A stretch of DNA of 33,679 nt, taken from positions 1-33,679 of the forward strand of contig JAIDKZ010000016.1 of NCBI GenBank assembly GCA_029051735.1, written 5' to 3'. The position numbers and the translations under genes were made by a program. The notes below the pieces were generated by a model that saw only the letters and a list, made by a program, of their open reading frames with translations, did no database searches and was not told the DNA's origin. This document shows, one piece after another, positions 9,166 to 19,391 of the stretch (positions are counted from its first letter, which is position 1; every line of letters starts with the position of its first letter). The stretch is from Anaeroplasmataceae bacterium. GTDB lineage: Bacteria; Bacillota_I; Bacilli_A; Acholeplasmatales; Anaeroplasmataceae.

Positions 9166-10401
9166 ATGAGTTTATTGGCAAAACATAGTATGGTAAAAGA
9201 AGATAGAAGCAATATAGTTACACTAGGCTCTATTGCAAAATCAGCAAAACTAAAAGATAAAGATGTTATAAATGCAACAATTGGTATGCTTTATGATGAA
9301 GAAGGGAAACTATTTACTTTTGATAGTGTAAATAAGGTATTAGAAGGTTTATCAGCAGAAGAAAAATTTGCTTATCCTTCTACTCCTGGAAATCCAGAAT
9401 ATCATGAAGCTTTGAAAAGATGGATTTTTCGTCAATATTATGATGAAATTCTTTCAACTATGTATTGTAGTGTGATGGCTACTCCTGGAGGAAGTGGAGC
9501 AATTTCTAATACATTTTCTAATTATTTAAATCCTAAGGATTGTGTTTTACTTCCAGAATATATGTGGCCAAATTATGAACAACTTGCATATGAAAATTTT
9601 GCATCATATGAAACATATAAAATGTTTGATAAAGATCATTTAAATTTGGTAGATATTAAAAGTAAAATTTTAGAATTGAAACATAAACAAAATCGTATTG
9701 TTCTTGTCATCAATGATCCATGTCATAATCCTACTGGTTATAGTATGAAATATGAGGAATGGGTTGAACTGATAGACTTTATAAATGAAGTAACAAAAGA
9801 TAACACTCCTTTTATTTTGTTATATGATATGGCTTATATTGATTATGATCAACGAGGTTTTAACGCTACAAGAAAAAACATTTTGCTTTTTAGCAAACTA
9901 AATCCATCTGTGTTAACAGTATTGGCATTTAGTGGTTCAAAAACAATGGCTTTATACGGTTTAAGAATTGGTGCTCAAATTGCACTTGGGAAAGATAAAA
10001 TGGCTGTAGATGAGTTTTATCAGGCTAATAAATTTTCTAGTAGAGCTAAATGGTCTATGACAACAAATTTGGGTATGAATTTAATTGCTAAAGTGATTCT
10101 TAATGATGCCACAAGAATGACATTTGAAGAAGAATTGAAGGAGTCAAGTAGAATGCTAAGCAAAAGAGCGGATGCTTTTTTAGAAGAATGCAGAAAATAT
10201 GATATTAAAACACTTCCTTTTACCTGTGGATTTTTTATTACAATTCCTTGTGAAGACCCTTTATTGATATATAATAGAATGATTCAAAAGAAAATTCATA
10301 TTATCCCATTAGATCATGCAATCCGAATTACTATTGCAGCAATTTCTTTAGAAGAATGTCGCATGATACCTAAAGCAATTTCTGAATGTTTGGAAAAATA
10401 A
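9166..10401 (+). CDS. Pyridoxal-phosphate aminotransferase, class I/II
   Basis: NDPCHNPTGYSM, FSGSKTMALYGLRIG (PLP lysine region). Confidence 0.9.
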   Translation: MSLLAKHSMVKEDRSNIVTLGSIAKSAKLKDKDVINATIGMLYDEEGKLFTFDSVNKVLEGLSAEEKFAYPSTPGNPEYHEALKRWIFRQYYDEILSTMYCSVMATPGGSGAISNTFSNYLNPKDCVLLPEYMWPNYEQLAYENFASYETYKMFDKDHLNLVDIKSKILELKHKQNRIVLVINDPCHNPTGYSMKYEEWVELIDFINEVTKDNTPFILLYDMAYIDYDQRGFNATRKNILLFSKLNPSVLTVLAFSGSKTMALYGLRIGAQIALGKDKMAVDEFYQANKFSSRAKWSMTTNLGMNLIAKVILNDATRMTFEEELKESSRMLSKRADAFLEECRKYDIKTLPFTCGFFITIPCEDPLLIYNRMIQKKIHIIPLDHAIRITIAAISLEECRMIPKAISECLEK

Positions 10402-10421
10402 TTTTTTTGAATTAAAATGAA

Positions 10422-10450
10422 TTGACAAGAATTTAAGATGGGTTTATAAT
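10422..10450 (+). promoter_or_regulatory. Promoter of the ABC-2 exporter operon
   Basis: TTGACA (10422-10427), 17-bp spacer, TATAAT (10445-10450). Confidence 0.8.
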
Positions 10451-10473
10451 TAAATTGTTGGAGGGTTATTCTT

Positions 10474-11184
10474 ATGTTGGAAATAAAAAATGTTTCAAAG
10501 ACCTACAAAAAATCATCTGTAAAGGCGATTGACCATATCAATTTAGTTATAGAAGATGGTGATATCTATGGATTTGTGGGTCCAAATGGTGCAGGTAAAT
10601 CTACAACCATTAAATGTGTAACTGGTATATTGGATTTTGAAGAAGGTGAGATTCTTTTGGATGGTGTCTCTATTTTGAAAAATCCTTTGGAATGTAAGAA
10701 GAAGATGGCATATGTTCCTGATAATCCAGACATCTATGAAAATTTAAGTGGTATAGATTATATTAATTTTATTTGTGACATTTATGGTGTGGGAGAAGAA
10801 CGGAAGGAATTGATTCATAAATATGCTGAAATGTTTGGTATAAAGGATCGTTTGGCTGATTCTATTAAAAACTATTCTCATGGTATGAAACAAAAAGTAG
10901 TTTTAATAGCGGCAATTGTACATCAACCTAAATTGTTGGTATTGGATGAGCCATTTGTAGGATTGGATCCTAAGGCAGCTCATGATTTAAAAAATATTAT
11001 GAAAGAATTATGTAATAATGGAACAATGATTTTCTTTTCATCTCATGTGCTAGAGGTTGTAGAAAAACTATGTAATAAAATAGCCATCATAAAAGATGGG
11101 AAGATTATTTCTAGTGGCAATATAGAGGAGGTTAAAGGAGACACATCATTAGAGGATGTCTTCTTAGAATTGTTTGATGAATAG
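10474..11184 (+). CDS. ABC transporter ATP-binding protein
   Basis: GPNGAGKST, SHGMKQK, LLVLDEPFVGLDP. Confidence 0.95.
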   Translation: MLEIKNVSKTYKKSSVKAIDHINLVIEDGDIYGFVGPNGAGKSTTIKCVTGILDFEEGEILLDGVSILKNPLECKKKMAYVPDNPDIYENLSGIDYINFICDIYGVGEERKELIHKYAEMFGIKDRLADSIKNYSHGMKQKVVLIAAIVHQPKLLVLDEPFVGLDPKAAHDLKNIMKELCNNGTMIFFSSHVLEVVEKLCNKIAIIKDGKIISSGNIEEVKGDTSLEDVFLELFDE

Positions 11185-12754
11185 TGCTCTTATATCATTG
11201 TTTAAAATCAATCTTAAACAGACCTTTGATTTTAGAGGGAAAAACAAAAAAAATATAGCTTTCATTGTTCCTATTTTACTTATTTTATTATCAGGATGCT
11301 TAATTTCAGGACTTTATGCACTTGGTATTGCTTTAAAACTAAGAGAAATTGATGCTGATTTATCCTTAATTGTTTATTCTATGGCAGGAGCAACCAGTAT
11401 AATTATTTTATCTACAGCAGTTCCCAAGGTTAAAAGTACATTGTTTGGTGGAAAAGATTATGATATGCTTGCTGCTTTACCTATAAGAAAAAGTTACATC
11501 GTTACTGTGAAATTTTTAAGTATTTATCTTTCAGAATTATTATTTTCTTTCGCTTTAATTATTCCGTCTACCTTTGTGGTTTTGATATTTAGTGGATCTA
11601 TATCCATTCTCATTGATGGAATTTTGTTGTTTTTATTTAGTCCGCTTGTTCCATTAATCATTTCGTGTATGATTGGAATGCTGATTGGATTGGTTGCTGA
11701 TCGATTCAGATTTGGAAACATAATTACAGTTTTGCTTTATTCCATTTTTTTAATTGGTGTTATGTATATATCTTTTACCTTTTCTAGTGCAAATCAGGTA
11801 GAAAATTTAAACAGTTTATTGGATTCTTTAACATTCTTGACTTGGATTAATCCAGCAACGCATATATTAATGTTAAATTTGTTTGGTATAAATTATATAT
11901 GTTATTTGCTTATTCATATGATTGTGTTTGTTGGACTAAGTTTTATCATTGGTGTGAGTTATGATTATTTTCATGATTTGATGACTTCTATGCATTCACA
12001 TCAACATTATGTAGAAAAAGAAGTGAAGACGAAAGGACAATTTAGAGCTCAATTAGGAATAGATTTAAAACGATATTTTTCTTCTAAATCATATTTACTT
12101 AATACAATTACAGGTGGTATATTGAGTGTTGTTTTAGTCATTATTATGGTTGTTATATTTTATCAAATTGATAAACCAGATGCAGTTTCAATCATTAAGG
12201 AACAAGTAGCTCCATATTTGCCACTAATGATTCTTTGGTGTTCATCTATGGCCATTCCTTCTAGTGTAGCAATTACAATTGAAGGTAAAAATTTTTGGCA
12301 AGTTAAGACACTCCCTATGGATTATAAGACGTATTCATATAGTAAAATTATATTGTCTGAGATAGTTATAGCTCCCTTTATTTTAATTGCTTCTATTGTA
12401 TTATTGTTCTTTATGGATTTAAATGCCATTCGAATTATTACAACATTACTGTTGCCACAACTTTACTTTTTCGCAATGAATTGCTTTGCATATTTTATTA
12501 ATATGAAGGTTTATTCGTTTAAATGGGAGAATGAAACAAAGGCTGTAAAACAGACGGGAAGTGTATTACTTTCTATGCTCTTTGATTTTATAGGTTCTAT
12601 GTGGATATCAGTTCTTTTAATTGTGATTGGTGTCTTTATTTCCTATGGGATTGCTGCTATCATATCAATGGGGTTATGCTTTGCTTTATGCATTTTAGGG
12701 TTTACTCTTATAAAACAAAATTGTCAAAAATTTATTTCGCAGATAGAAATTTAA
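11177..12754 (+). CDS. ABC-2 type exporter permease
   Basis: Many TM segments; start overlaps the end of the preceding ATPase gene (TTGATGAATAG). Confidence 0.85.
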   Translation: MNSALISLFKINLKQTFDFRGKNKKNIAFIVPILLILLSGCLISGLYALGIALKLREIDADLSLIVYSMAGATSIIILSTAVPKVKSTLFGGKDYDMLAALPIRKSYIVTVKFLSIYLSELLFSFALIIPSTFVVLIFSGSISILIDGILLFLFSPLVPLIISCMIGMLIGLVADRFRFGNIITVLLYSIFLIGVMYISFTFSSANQVENLNSLLDSLTFLTWINPATHILMLNLFGINYICYLLIHMIVFVGLSFIIGVSYDYFHDLMTSMHSHQHYVEKEVKTKGQFRAQLGIDLKRYFSSKSYLLNTITGGILSVVLVIIMVVIFYQIDKPDAVSIIKEQVAPYLPLMILWCSSMAIPSSVAITIEGKNFWQVKTLPMDYKTYSYSKIILSEIVIAPFILIASIVLLFFMDLNAIRIITTLLLPQLYFFAMNCFAYFINMKVYSFKWENETKAVKQTGSVLLSMLFDFIGSMWISVLLIVIGVFISYGIAAIISMGLCFALCILGFTLIKQNCQKFISQIEI

Positions 12755-12758
12755 GTTA

Positions 12759-12786
12759 GAATGTGCACTATTGCACATTCTTTTTT
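12759..12786 (+). terminator. Rho-independent terminator
   Basis: GAATGTGCA-ctat-TGCACATTC then TTTTTT. Confidence 0.93.
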
Positions 12787-12796
12787 ATTTATTTAC

Positions 12797-12824
12797 TTGA
12801 CAAAAAAAGAATTCCCTATATAAT
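12797..12824 (+). promoter_or_regulatory. Promoter of degV-like gene 1
   Basis: TTGACA (12797-12802), 16-bp spacer, TATAAT (12819-12824). Confidence 0.85.
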
Positions 12825-12829
12825 ATTAA

Positions 12830-12846
12830 TGTTCACATTGTGAACA
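12830..12846. promoter_or_regulatory. Perfect 17-bp palindromic operator candidate
   Basis: TGTTCACA-T-TGTGAACA just downstream of the -10 and upstream of the RBS. Confidence 0.7.
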
Positions 12847-12859
12847 AAGGAGAAAAGAT

Positions 12860-13696
12860 ATGATTAAAATTTTAGTGGATGCTGCTTCTGATATAACCAA
12901 AGAAGAAGCATATGAAAAAAATATAGATATTCTACCAATTGAAATTACTTTAGATTCTAATGTTTTTATTGAAGGAGAAAATATTACAAGAAATGAATTT
13001 TATGAAATGATGCTAAATCAAAAGGGATTTGCAAAAACTTCTTTAGTTCCTCCTCAAAAATTTTTTGAATATTTTAAACAACAAAAAGACCAGAATAATG
13101 AAGTAATCTATATTGGTTTATCTTCTAAGCTTAGTGGTACATTTAATAGTGCATTTATGGCTAAAGAACAAGTAGAGTATGATTCAATATATTTAGTGGA
13201 TTCTTTATCTGCATCCTATGCTATAAAGATTTTAGCTGATATTGCTTTAAAAATGATTGTAGAAGGTAAAACAGCAAAAGAAATTCATGCTTATTTAGAA
13301 GAAATGAAAAAGAAAGTTACAATTTATGCATGCTTAGACACGTTAGAGTTTTTAAAAAGGGGAGGTAGAATTAATTCTACTGCTGCATTTATTGGAGAAT
13401 TGGTCAATCTTAAACCAATTATCACTATAAATCCTGAAGGAAAAATAGAAGTTGTATCTAAGGCTCTTGGAAGAACAAGGGGAATAATAAATATTTTAAA
13501 ACTTTTAAAAAAGAAAAAGATTTCAGTACAATTTCCAAAGTACATTTTATACTCTTATGGAGATTATAATTGTGATCGATTTGAAGAGAAACTTTTAGAA
13601 AATCAATATGGTATGCAAGGCAGATTACAGATAGGTCCAACAATTGGTGCCCATATAGGTCCTGAAGCTTTTGGAATTGTTTTTGTTGAAGAGTAA
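12860..13696 (+). CDS. DegV family protein (FakB-like fatty-acid-binding protein)
   Basis: ILVDAASDI, GLSSKLSGTFNSA, DTLEFLKRGGRI, LVNLKPII, GAHIGPEAFGIVF. Confidence 0.93.
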   Translation: MIKILVDAASDITKEEAYEKNIDILPIEITLDSNVFIEGENITRNEFYEMMLNQKGFAKTSLVPPQKFFEYFKQQKDQNNEVIYIGLSSKLSGTFNSAFMAKEQVEYDSIYLVDSLSASYAIKILADIALKMIVEGKTAKEIHAYLEEMKKKVTIYACLDTLEFLKRGGRINSTAAFIGELVNLKPIITINPEGKIEVVSKALGRTRGIINILKLLKKKKISVQFPKYILYSYGDYNCDRFEEKLLENQYGMQGRLQIGPTIGAHIGPEAFGIVFVEE

Positions 13697-13703
13697 GCAT
13701 AGG

Positions 13704-13739
13704 GTCAAATTCAGTTTTAAATTGAATTTGACTTTTTTT
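13704..13739 (+). terminator. Rho-independent terminator
   Basis: GTCAAATTCA / TGAATTTGAC followed by seven T. Confidence 0.92.
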
Positions 13740-13810
13740 ATTTATTAAAACCTTTCCCTTTTTAAAAAATAAAACATATGATATAATAGATTAAAGGTGA
13801 GAAAGAGCTT

Positions 13811-15049
13811 ATGAAAGATTTGAATGAATATGATTGTGAAATTGCAAGTGCAATAGAAAAGGAATTGAAAAGACAAAGAAAACATATAGAATTAATTGCT
13901 TCAGAGAATTTTGTATCTAAAGCGGTTCTAGATGCACAGGGGAGTATATTAACAAATAAATATGCTGAAGGATATAGTGGTAAACGGTATTATGGTGGTT
14001 GTGATAATGTAGATGTTATTGAAACAGTAGCTATAGAGCGAGCTTGCAAATTGTTTGGTGCAAAATATGCAAATGTGCAACCACACTCTGGGTCAACTGC
14101 AAATATGGCTGCATATGGTGCTTTATTAAATCCAAATGATATTATACTGGGGATGTCTTTAGATGCTGGAGGGCATTTGACACATGGATATGATCGTAAT
14201 TTTAGTGGTAAATTGTATCAATCCTATTCTTATGGTTTAGATGATAATGGTTATATTGATTATGATGAAGTAGAAAAAATTGCTAAGCAAGTAAAACCTA
14301 AATTGATTGTTGCAGGTGCGAGTGCTTATTCTAGGTGGATAGATTTTAAAAGATTTAAAGAAATTTGCTCTAGTGTAGGTGCATATCTTATGGTGGATAT
14401 GGCACATATTGCAGGATTGGTTGCTGCCAAAATTCATCCTAATCCTATGGAATATGCAGATATAGTTACTACAACAACACATAAGACTTTAAGAGGACCA
14501 CGAGGTGGGATGATTTTAACCAATAATCAAGAAATTGCTAAAAAAGTGAATTCTTATGTTTTTCCAGGTATTCAAGGTGGGCCTCTTATGCATGTTATTG
14601 CTGCAAAAGCAGTTGCTTTTAAAGAAGCATTAGAACCTGAATTTAAAGTTTATGCAAAGCAAGTTATATCAAATTGTCAAGCTTTAGCAGATGAGTTAAG
14701 TAAACTAGGTTACAATTTGATTTCTGGTGGAACTGACAATCATTTGATTTTGGTAGATATTTTTGGTAGTATAGGACTTACAGGAAAACAAGCAGAAGAT
14801 ATTTTATATTCTGTAAATATTACATGTAATAAAAATGCAATCCCAAAGGATACACAGAAGCCTTTTGTTACTTCTGGTATTCGTTTAGGAACAGCGGCAA
14901 TAACGACTCGTGGCTTCAAAGAAGAAGATTGTAGATTGGTTGCACGCTGGATTGATAGCGCACTTAGAAATTATAAGGATGAGAAAATATTATCTAATAT
15001 AAAAAAAGAAGTTCTTCAATTGATGAATCTTCATCCTTATTTAAATTAA
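13811..15049 (+). CDS. glyA: Serine hydroxymethyltransferase
   Basis: [40 protein letters not shown]. Confidence 0.98.
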   Translation: MKDLNEYDCEIASAIEKELKRQRKHIELIASENFVSKAVLDAQGSILTNKYAEGYSGKRYYGGCDNVDVIETVAIERACKLFGAKYANVQPHSGSTANMAAYGALLNPNDIILGMSLDAGGHLTHGYDRNFSGKLYQSYSYGLDDNGYIDYDEVEKIAKQVKPKLIVAGASAYSRWIDFKRFKEICSSVGAYLMVDMAHIAGLVAAKIHPNPMEYADIVTTTTHKTLRGPRGGMILTNNQEIAKKVNSYVFPGIQGGPLMHVIAAKAVAFKEALEPEFKVYAKQVISNCQALADELSKLGYNLISGGTDNHLILVDIFGSIGLTGKQAEDILYSVNITCNKNAIPKDTQKPFVTSGIRLGTAAITTRGFKEEDCRLVARWIDSALRNYKDEKILSNIKKEVLQLMNLHPYLN

Positions 15050-15085
15050 ATATCTATTTCTTAAATTCACAATGGGGTGATATAT

Positions 15086-15643
15086 TTGAAGAAAGTATTA
15101 ATATTAGCTAATGATATTTCTTATTTGAAAATGCTAAATAGTAATCTTGATAAAAATAAATATAATGTAATTGAAGGGCACACGGATTATCAGCATTGTT
15201 TTACTTATTGTTTAGGATTAAGTGTTGATGTTATTTTGATTCATCAAAGTTTTTTAAAAAATTATGCTTTGTTAAATCAACTCGTGTGTACAAATCGATT
15301 TCTGATTATTTATCTTTCTAGCAAAAATGATGCAGGTTCTTTATATTCTATAATGAATAACTCTAGATTTTATTTTTTAAATGATTTAAAATATTATTGT
15401 ATAAATGAAATAATTGATATCATGTTAAAGGATAACAACATTATATATTCTTTAGAATTGGAAAAAGAAAAGTATCTTGAAAAGATTGAAGAAGAAAAAT
15501 GGGTTAAAAAGGCAAAGGTTCTCTTAATAAAAAAAGGACTAACGGAAGATGACTCATATAAGTTGATTTTAAAAAAATCCATGAATGAGAGAATAACAAA
15601 AAAATTAGCTGCAAAGAAAATAATAGAAGAGGAGGGATTTTAG
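15086..15643 (+). CDS. ANTAR-domain (AmiR/NasR-type) regulator with degenerate receiver-like domain
   Basis: C-terminal WVKKAKVLLIKKGLTEDDSYKLILKKSMNERITKKLAAKKII matches the ANTAR pattern. TTG 15086 has a GGGGTG RBS; the stop overlaps the next gene's GTG. Confidence 0.85.
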   Translation: MKKVLILANDISYLKMLNSNLDKNKYNVIEGHTDYQHCFTYCLGLSVDVILIHQSFLKNYALLNQLVCTNRFLIIYLSSKNDAGSLYSIMNNSRFYFLNDLKYYCINEIIDIMLKDNNIIYSLELEKEKYLEKIEEEKWVKKAKVLLIKKGLTEDDSYKLILKKSMNERITKKLAAKKIIEEEGF

Positions 15644-16932
15644 TGATTGCTAAAACAAGACAAATACAAGGCGCTGTTTCTACAACTAGTTTACCTACAC
15701 TTAGATATTTAGAACCAGAATATATATATATTGCTGTGACAAATGCAAGATGTGCAACCAGTGAAATGTATGTTAAAGTAGGGGACAAGGTCAAAATAGG
15801 ACAAACGATCGGACTTAGAAAAGGAGCTTTTTTTGAACAACCAATTCATTCTACTGTATCAGGTGAAGTAGTAGGGTTTGTAAAAAAATTTCATCGAAGT
15901 GGAAAGTTAACAGAATTTGTACAAATTAAAAATGATAAAAAGGATGAATGGTTTTATCCAGAGGTTGCTAGAACAGAAGAGGAAATTGAACAACTTACTT
16001 TAGATGATTATGCACGAATAACAAAAGAGGTTTCTTTGGTTGGTTTAGGTGGAAGTTCATTTCCTACTTATATTAAATTTCAGACAAAGGATCCAATTCA
16101 TACTATACTAATTAATGGTGTAGAATGTGAACCCTATATTTCTTCTGATCACAGAATGATGTTAGAACATCCAAGACGTGTTATTATGGGTGCAAGTTAT
16201 GCGATGAAGGCATTTAAAGCAAAAAAGGTATTAATTTGTATAAAGAAAAAGTATCAAGATTTATATGATACTTTAACAGCAGAATTAACTCGTTTTCCTA
16301 ATTTAAATATAGAGGTTTGCAGAGTTGGAAATCATTATCCACAAGGTTGGGAAATTGAAATGATAAAATCCGCATTAGGTATTCAAGTTCCTGCAGGAGT
16401 ATTGCCAGCTAAACTTGGATTAATGGTTTTTAATGTATCAACGATTGTTGGATTATATAGAGCAATTAAATATAATCAACCAGTAACCAAAAGAAACTAT
16501 ACTTTGTCTGGTGATGGTATTAATATTCCACAAAATATACGTTTGAGAATTGGAACTTCATTAAAAGAACTGATTGATGTTTGTGGAGGATATAAAGGTG
16601 ATGAAAATAAAGTTTTAATAATGGGTGGACCAATGATGGGAGCCAATCTTGTTCGAGATGATGCAGTTATAACTAAAACTTGTACCTCTACAATTGTATT
16701 AAATGAAAGACCCATAGTAGAAGAACCTTGTGTTCGTTGTGCATCGTGTGTATATTCTTGTCCTGCTGGATTACAGCCAATTCAAATTATGCAAGCTGTA
16801 AAAAATAAGGACAAGGATGCGATAGCTAAACTAAACATTAAATCATGTATTTTATGTGGTATGTGTACTTATACATGTACTTCTAAAATTCATTTAACAG
16901 AATATTGTCGTAAGGCAAAGAGAATGGTATAG
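15643..16932 (+). CDS. rnfC: Electron transport complex subunit RnfC
   Basis: GLGGSSFPTYIKF, NGVECEPYISSDHRMM, two [4Fe-4S] motifs CVRCASCVYSCP and CILCGMCTYTC. Confidence 0.96.
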   Translation: MIAKTRQIQGAVSTTSLPTLRYLEPEYIYIAVTNARCATSEMYVKVGDKVKIGQTIGLRKGAFFEQPIHSTVSGEVVGFVKKFHRSGKLTEFVQIKNDKKDEWFYPEVARTEEEIEQLTLDDYARITKEVSLVGLGGSSFPTYIKFQTKDPIHTILINGVECEPYISSDHRMMLEHPRRVIMGASYAMKAFKAKKVLICIKKKYQDLYDTLTAELTRFPNLNIEVCRVGNHYPQGWEIEMIKSALGIQVPAGVLPAKLGLMVFNVSTIVGLYRAIKYNQPVTKRNYTLSGDGINIPQNIRLRIGTSLKELIDVCGGYKGDENKVLIMGGPMMGANLVRDDAVITKTCTSTIVLNERPIVEEPCVRCASCVYSCPAGLQPIQIMQAVKNKDKDAIAKLNIKSCILCGMCTYTCTSKIHLTEYCRKAKRMV

Positions 16933-16945
16933 GAGGAAATGTAGT

Positions 16946-18079
16946 ATGAAGTTAGTTGCGCAAAGTGCCCCATACATTCGTAAGCCAGTTTCTGTGAAGA
17001 GAATGATGATTGACGTTCTCATTGCGTTAGTTCCGGTTTTATTATTCGCATGCATTCAAAATGGCTGGAGTGGAATCTATGTTATTTTAATATCTGTTGC
17101 TACAATGCTTATAACAGAACTAATTTGTCATATGTTTATCAAATGGCCAACAGGGCTGCGAATTAAAGAATTATTTAGTAAAGATGGATTTATAAAATTA
17201 AAGAAGCAATATACAATTAATAATTTTACTGCTCCATTAATTTCAGCAATAATTTATGCATTAATTATGCCAGCAAATTGTAATGGTTATGTTGTTTTTA
17301 TTGGTGCTTTATTTGGAATGCTAATTGGAAAAATGATATTTGGTGGATTAGGGAGTAATATTTTTAATCCAGCAGCTACAGGTAGAGTTTTTGTTGGAGT
17401 ATGCTTTGGCTCTAAACTTGTTTATGGACAAGGTGGAGTTGATGTTAGTGCCTCTGGAACTCCTTTAGCTCAAATTAAAGGAAATCTTGCTAATGTTGGT
17501 GAAGCATTAAAAAATTATGATTTACTTGATTTATTTTTAGGAAATATTCCAGGATCAATGGGTGAGGTATCAGCACTTTTTATTCTCATTGGTGCAATTT
17601 ATTTATTTGCAAGAAGGTCTGCAGATTTAAGAGCATGTTTATCAATGTTTTTGAGTTTTGCATTCATTACTCTTGTGGTTAGTATTGTTGCATATTGTGT
17701 GTTAAACAATCAGCATGCAGATATCAATTGGAATATATTAACGCTGTTCCTCTATGAAATGCTTTCTGGTGGCCTATTATTTGGCTGTGTATTTATGATT
17801 ACAGATCCTGTAACTTCTCCCACTACAAAATTTGGTAGAATAGCGTTTGGTACTATGGCAGGTGTGATTACAGCATTAGTACGTTATTGTGGCGCCTATC
17901 CTGAAGGAGTAGCCTTCTCTATTTTAATAGCAAATATGTTTGCACCAGCTATGGATCATTTGATGCGTGGAAAGGCTAATACATATAATTGGAAGCAACT
18001 TGTTGGGTTAGGTGTTATTATGGTAATCATCTGTTTAATTGTAGGATTTACAGTTGCTGGGCAGTTAGGAGGTTTGTAG
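16946..18079 (+). CDS. rnfD: Electron transport complex subunit RnfD
   Basis: SAPYIRKPVSVKRMMIDVLIAL, FNPAATGRVFVG, ITDPVTSPTTKFGRIAFG. Confidence 0.96.
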   Translation: MKLVAQSAPYIRKPVSVKRMMIDVLIALVPVLLFACIQNGWSGIYVILISVATMLITELICHMFIKWPTGLRIKELFSKDGFIKLKKQYTINNFTAPLISAIIYALIMPANCNGYVVFIGALFGMLIGKMIFGGLGSNIFNPAATGRVFVGVCFGSKLVYGQGGVDVSASGTPLAQIKGNLANVGEALKNYDLLDLFLGNIPGSMGEVSALFILIGAIYLFARRSADLRACLSMFLSFAFITLVVSIVAYCVLNNQHADINWNILTLFLYEMLSGGLLFGCVFMITDPVTSPTTKFGRIAFGTMAGVITALVRYCGAYPEGVAFSILIANMFAPAMDHLMRGKANTYNWKQLVGLGVIMVIICLIVGFTVAGQLGGL

Positions 18080-18080
18080 A

Positions 18081-18635
18081 ATGAAAAAGTATACAATTAC
18101 AGCTTTAGTTTTAACTTTAATTGCTGGAGTTTGTGCAGCACTTATTGCATCTATCAATCTATTGACTGCTCCAATCATAACTAAGAATAATGATGAAAAA
18201 AAATCAAAATTATGTGCTCAAATTTTTGAGACATTTGATTTAGAACATTCAACAATTATAAGTGAAGGTTTTTCTTCAGATTTTATTGAAGAAAATATTA
18301 TTGCTTGTGATAAGGATGGAAATGTATTGGGATGGATTTTTACTGTAAGTGGATCTAATGCTTATGGTCAGATTGTTTTGCTAGTGGGTATAAATATTGA
18401 TGAAAAGTTAGAAGGCGTTCGCTTCATTACAAATGGACAATCTTTTTCTAGTGAGACAGAAAAACATTTAAATACGCAGTATAAAGATGATATGTCTTTG
18501 GATGATGTATTAGATTTAGATCTATCTAAATCAGATGTTACAGCTGGAGCTACATATGCATCTAAACTGATTCGTGAGTTAGTTTCAGCAGCATTTACTG
18601 AAGTTGCGGTGACGAACAAAGGAGGTGCAAACTGA
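18081..18635 (+). CDS. rnfG: Electron transport complex subunit RnfG (FMN-binding)
   Basis: N-terminal TM, FMN_bind domain, DVTAGATYAS near the C-terminus; position between rnfD and rnfE. Confidence 0.92.
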   Translation: MKKYTITALVLTLIAGVCAALIASINLLTAPIITKNNDEKKSKLCAQIFETFDLEHSTIISEGFSSDFIEENIIACDKDGNVLGWIFTVSGSNAYGQIVLLVGINIDEKLEGVRFITNGQSFSSETEKHLNTQYKDDMSLDDVLDLDLSKSDVTAGATYASKLIRELVSAAFTEVAVTNKGGAN

Positions 18636-19390
18636 TGGAACAGACAAATGAAAAACCTGTAAAAGAAAAATCTATCCGATTAAAAGCCTTTTTAGCAGGT
18701 ATAATAAAAGAAAATCCAGTATTGGTTGGATTGTTAGGAATGTGTCCAACACTGGCTACAACGAAGTCTTTAGAATCTGCATTAGGAATGGGAATTTTAG
18801 TAATATTGACTCTTATAGGGTCTAATGTGTTAATTTCATTATTAAGAAAGATTATTCCATCTGAGGTAAAAATTCCTTGTTATATTATTATTATTGCAAC
18901 ATTTGTTACCATTATTAAAATGTTTTCTGAAGCTTTTTTACCAGAATTATACTCTAGTTTAGGCGTTTTTATTTCATTGATTGTTGTAAATTGTATCATT
19001 TTAGGTAGAGCAGAAGCATTTGCCTCTAAAAATGGTCCATTTTTATCCTTTTTAGATGCAATAGGAACTGGCCTAGGATTTACTATTGCTATGTGTTTGA
19101 TGAGCGTGATTCGTGAATTATTAGGAACTGGTGGATTGACCTTTGGTGTGTACTTCCCATTTATTCCTTATACTAGTTTTACGCCATTATCAGAATATGC
19201 AATTAAATTGTTTGTTCTTCCTGCAGGCGGATTTCTTACCTTGGGGTGTATTTTGGCTGTAATGGCATTTTACAAGAATCATAAAGAAGAAAAAAGAATT
19301 GCGTTAGAGAAAAAAAGAATTGAAGAATTAAAAGCAAAGAAAGCAGCAGAATTAGCTGCAAAACAAGCATTGGCAGAGGAGGTAAAATAA
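18635..19390 (+). CDS. rnfE: Electron transport complex subunit RnfE
   Basis: ENPVLVGLLGMCPTLATTKSLESALGMG, VVNCIILGRAEAFASKNG. Confidence 0.96.
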   Translation: MEQTNEKPVKEKSIRLKAFLAGIIKENPVLVGLLGMCPTLATTKSLESALGMGILVILTLIGSNVLISLLRKIIPSEVKIPCYIIIIATFVTIIKMFSEAFLPELYSSLGVFISLIVVNCIILGRAEAFASKNGPFLSFLDAIGTGLGFTIAMCLMSVIRELLGTGGLTFGVYFPFIPYTSFTPLSEYAIKLFVLPAGGFLTLGCILAVMAFYKNHKEEKRIALEKKRIEELKAKKAAELAAKQALAEEVK

Positions 19391-19391
19391 A

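Noticed and set aside
13740-13810. ANTAR-type tandem hairpin target in the glyA leader
   Set aside because: Leader between the likely -10 (TATAAT) and the ATG is too short and no paired hexaloop hairpins are visible.
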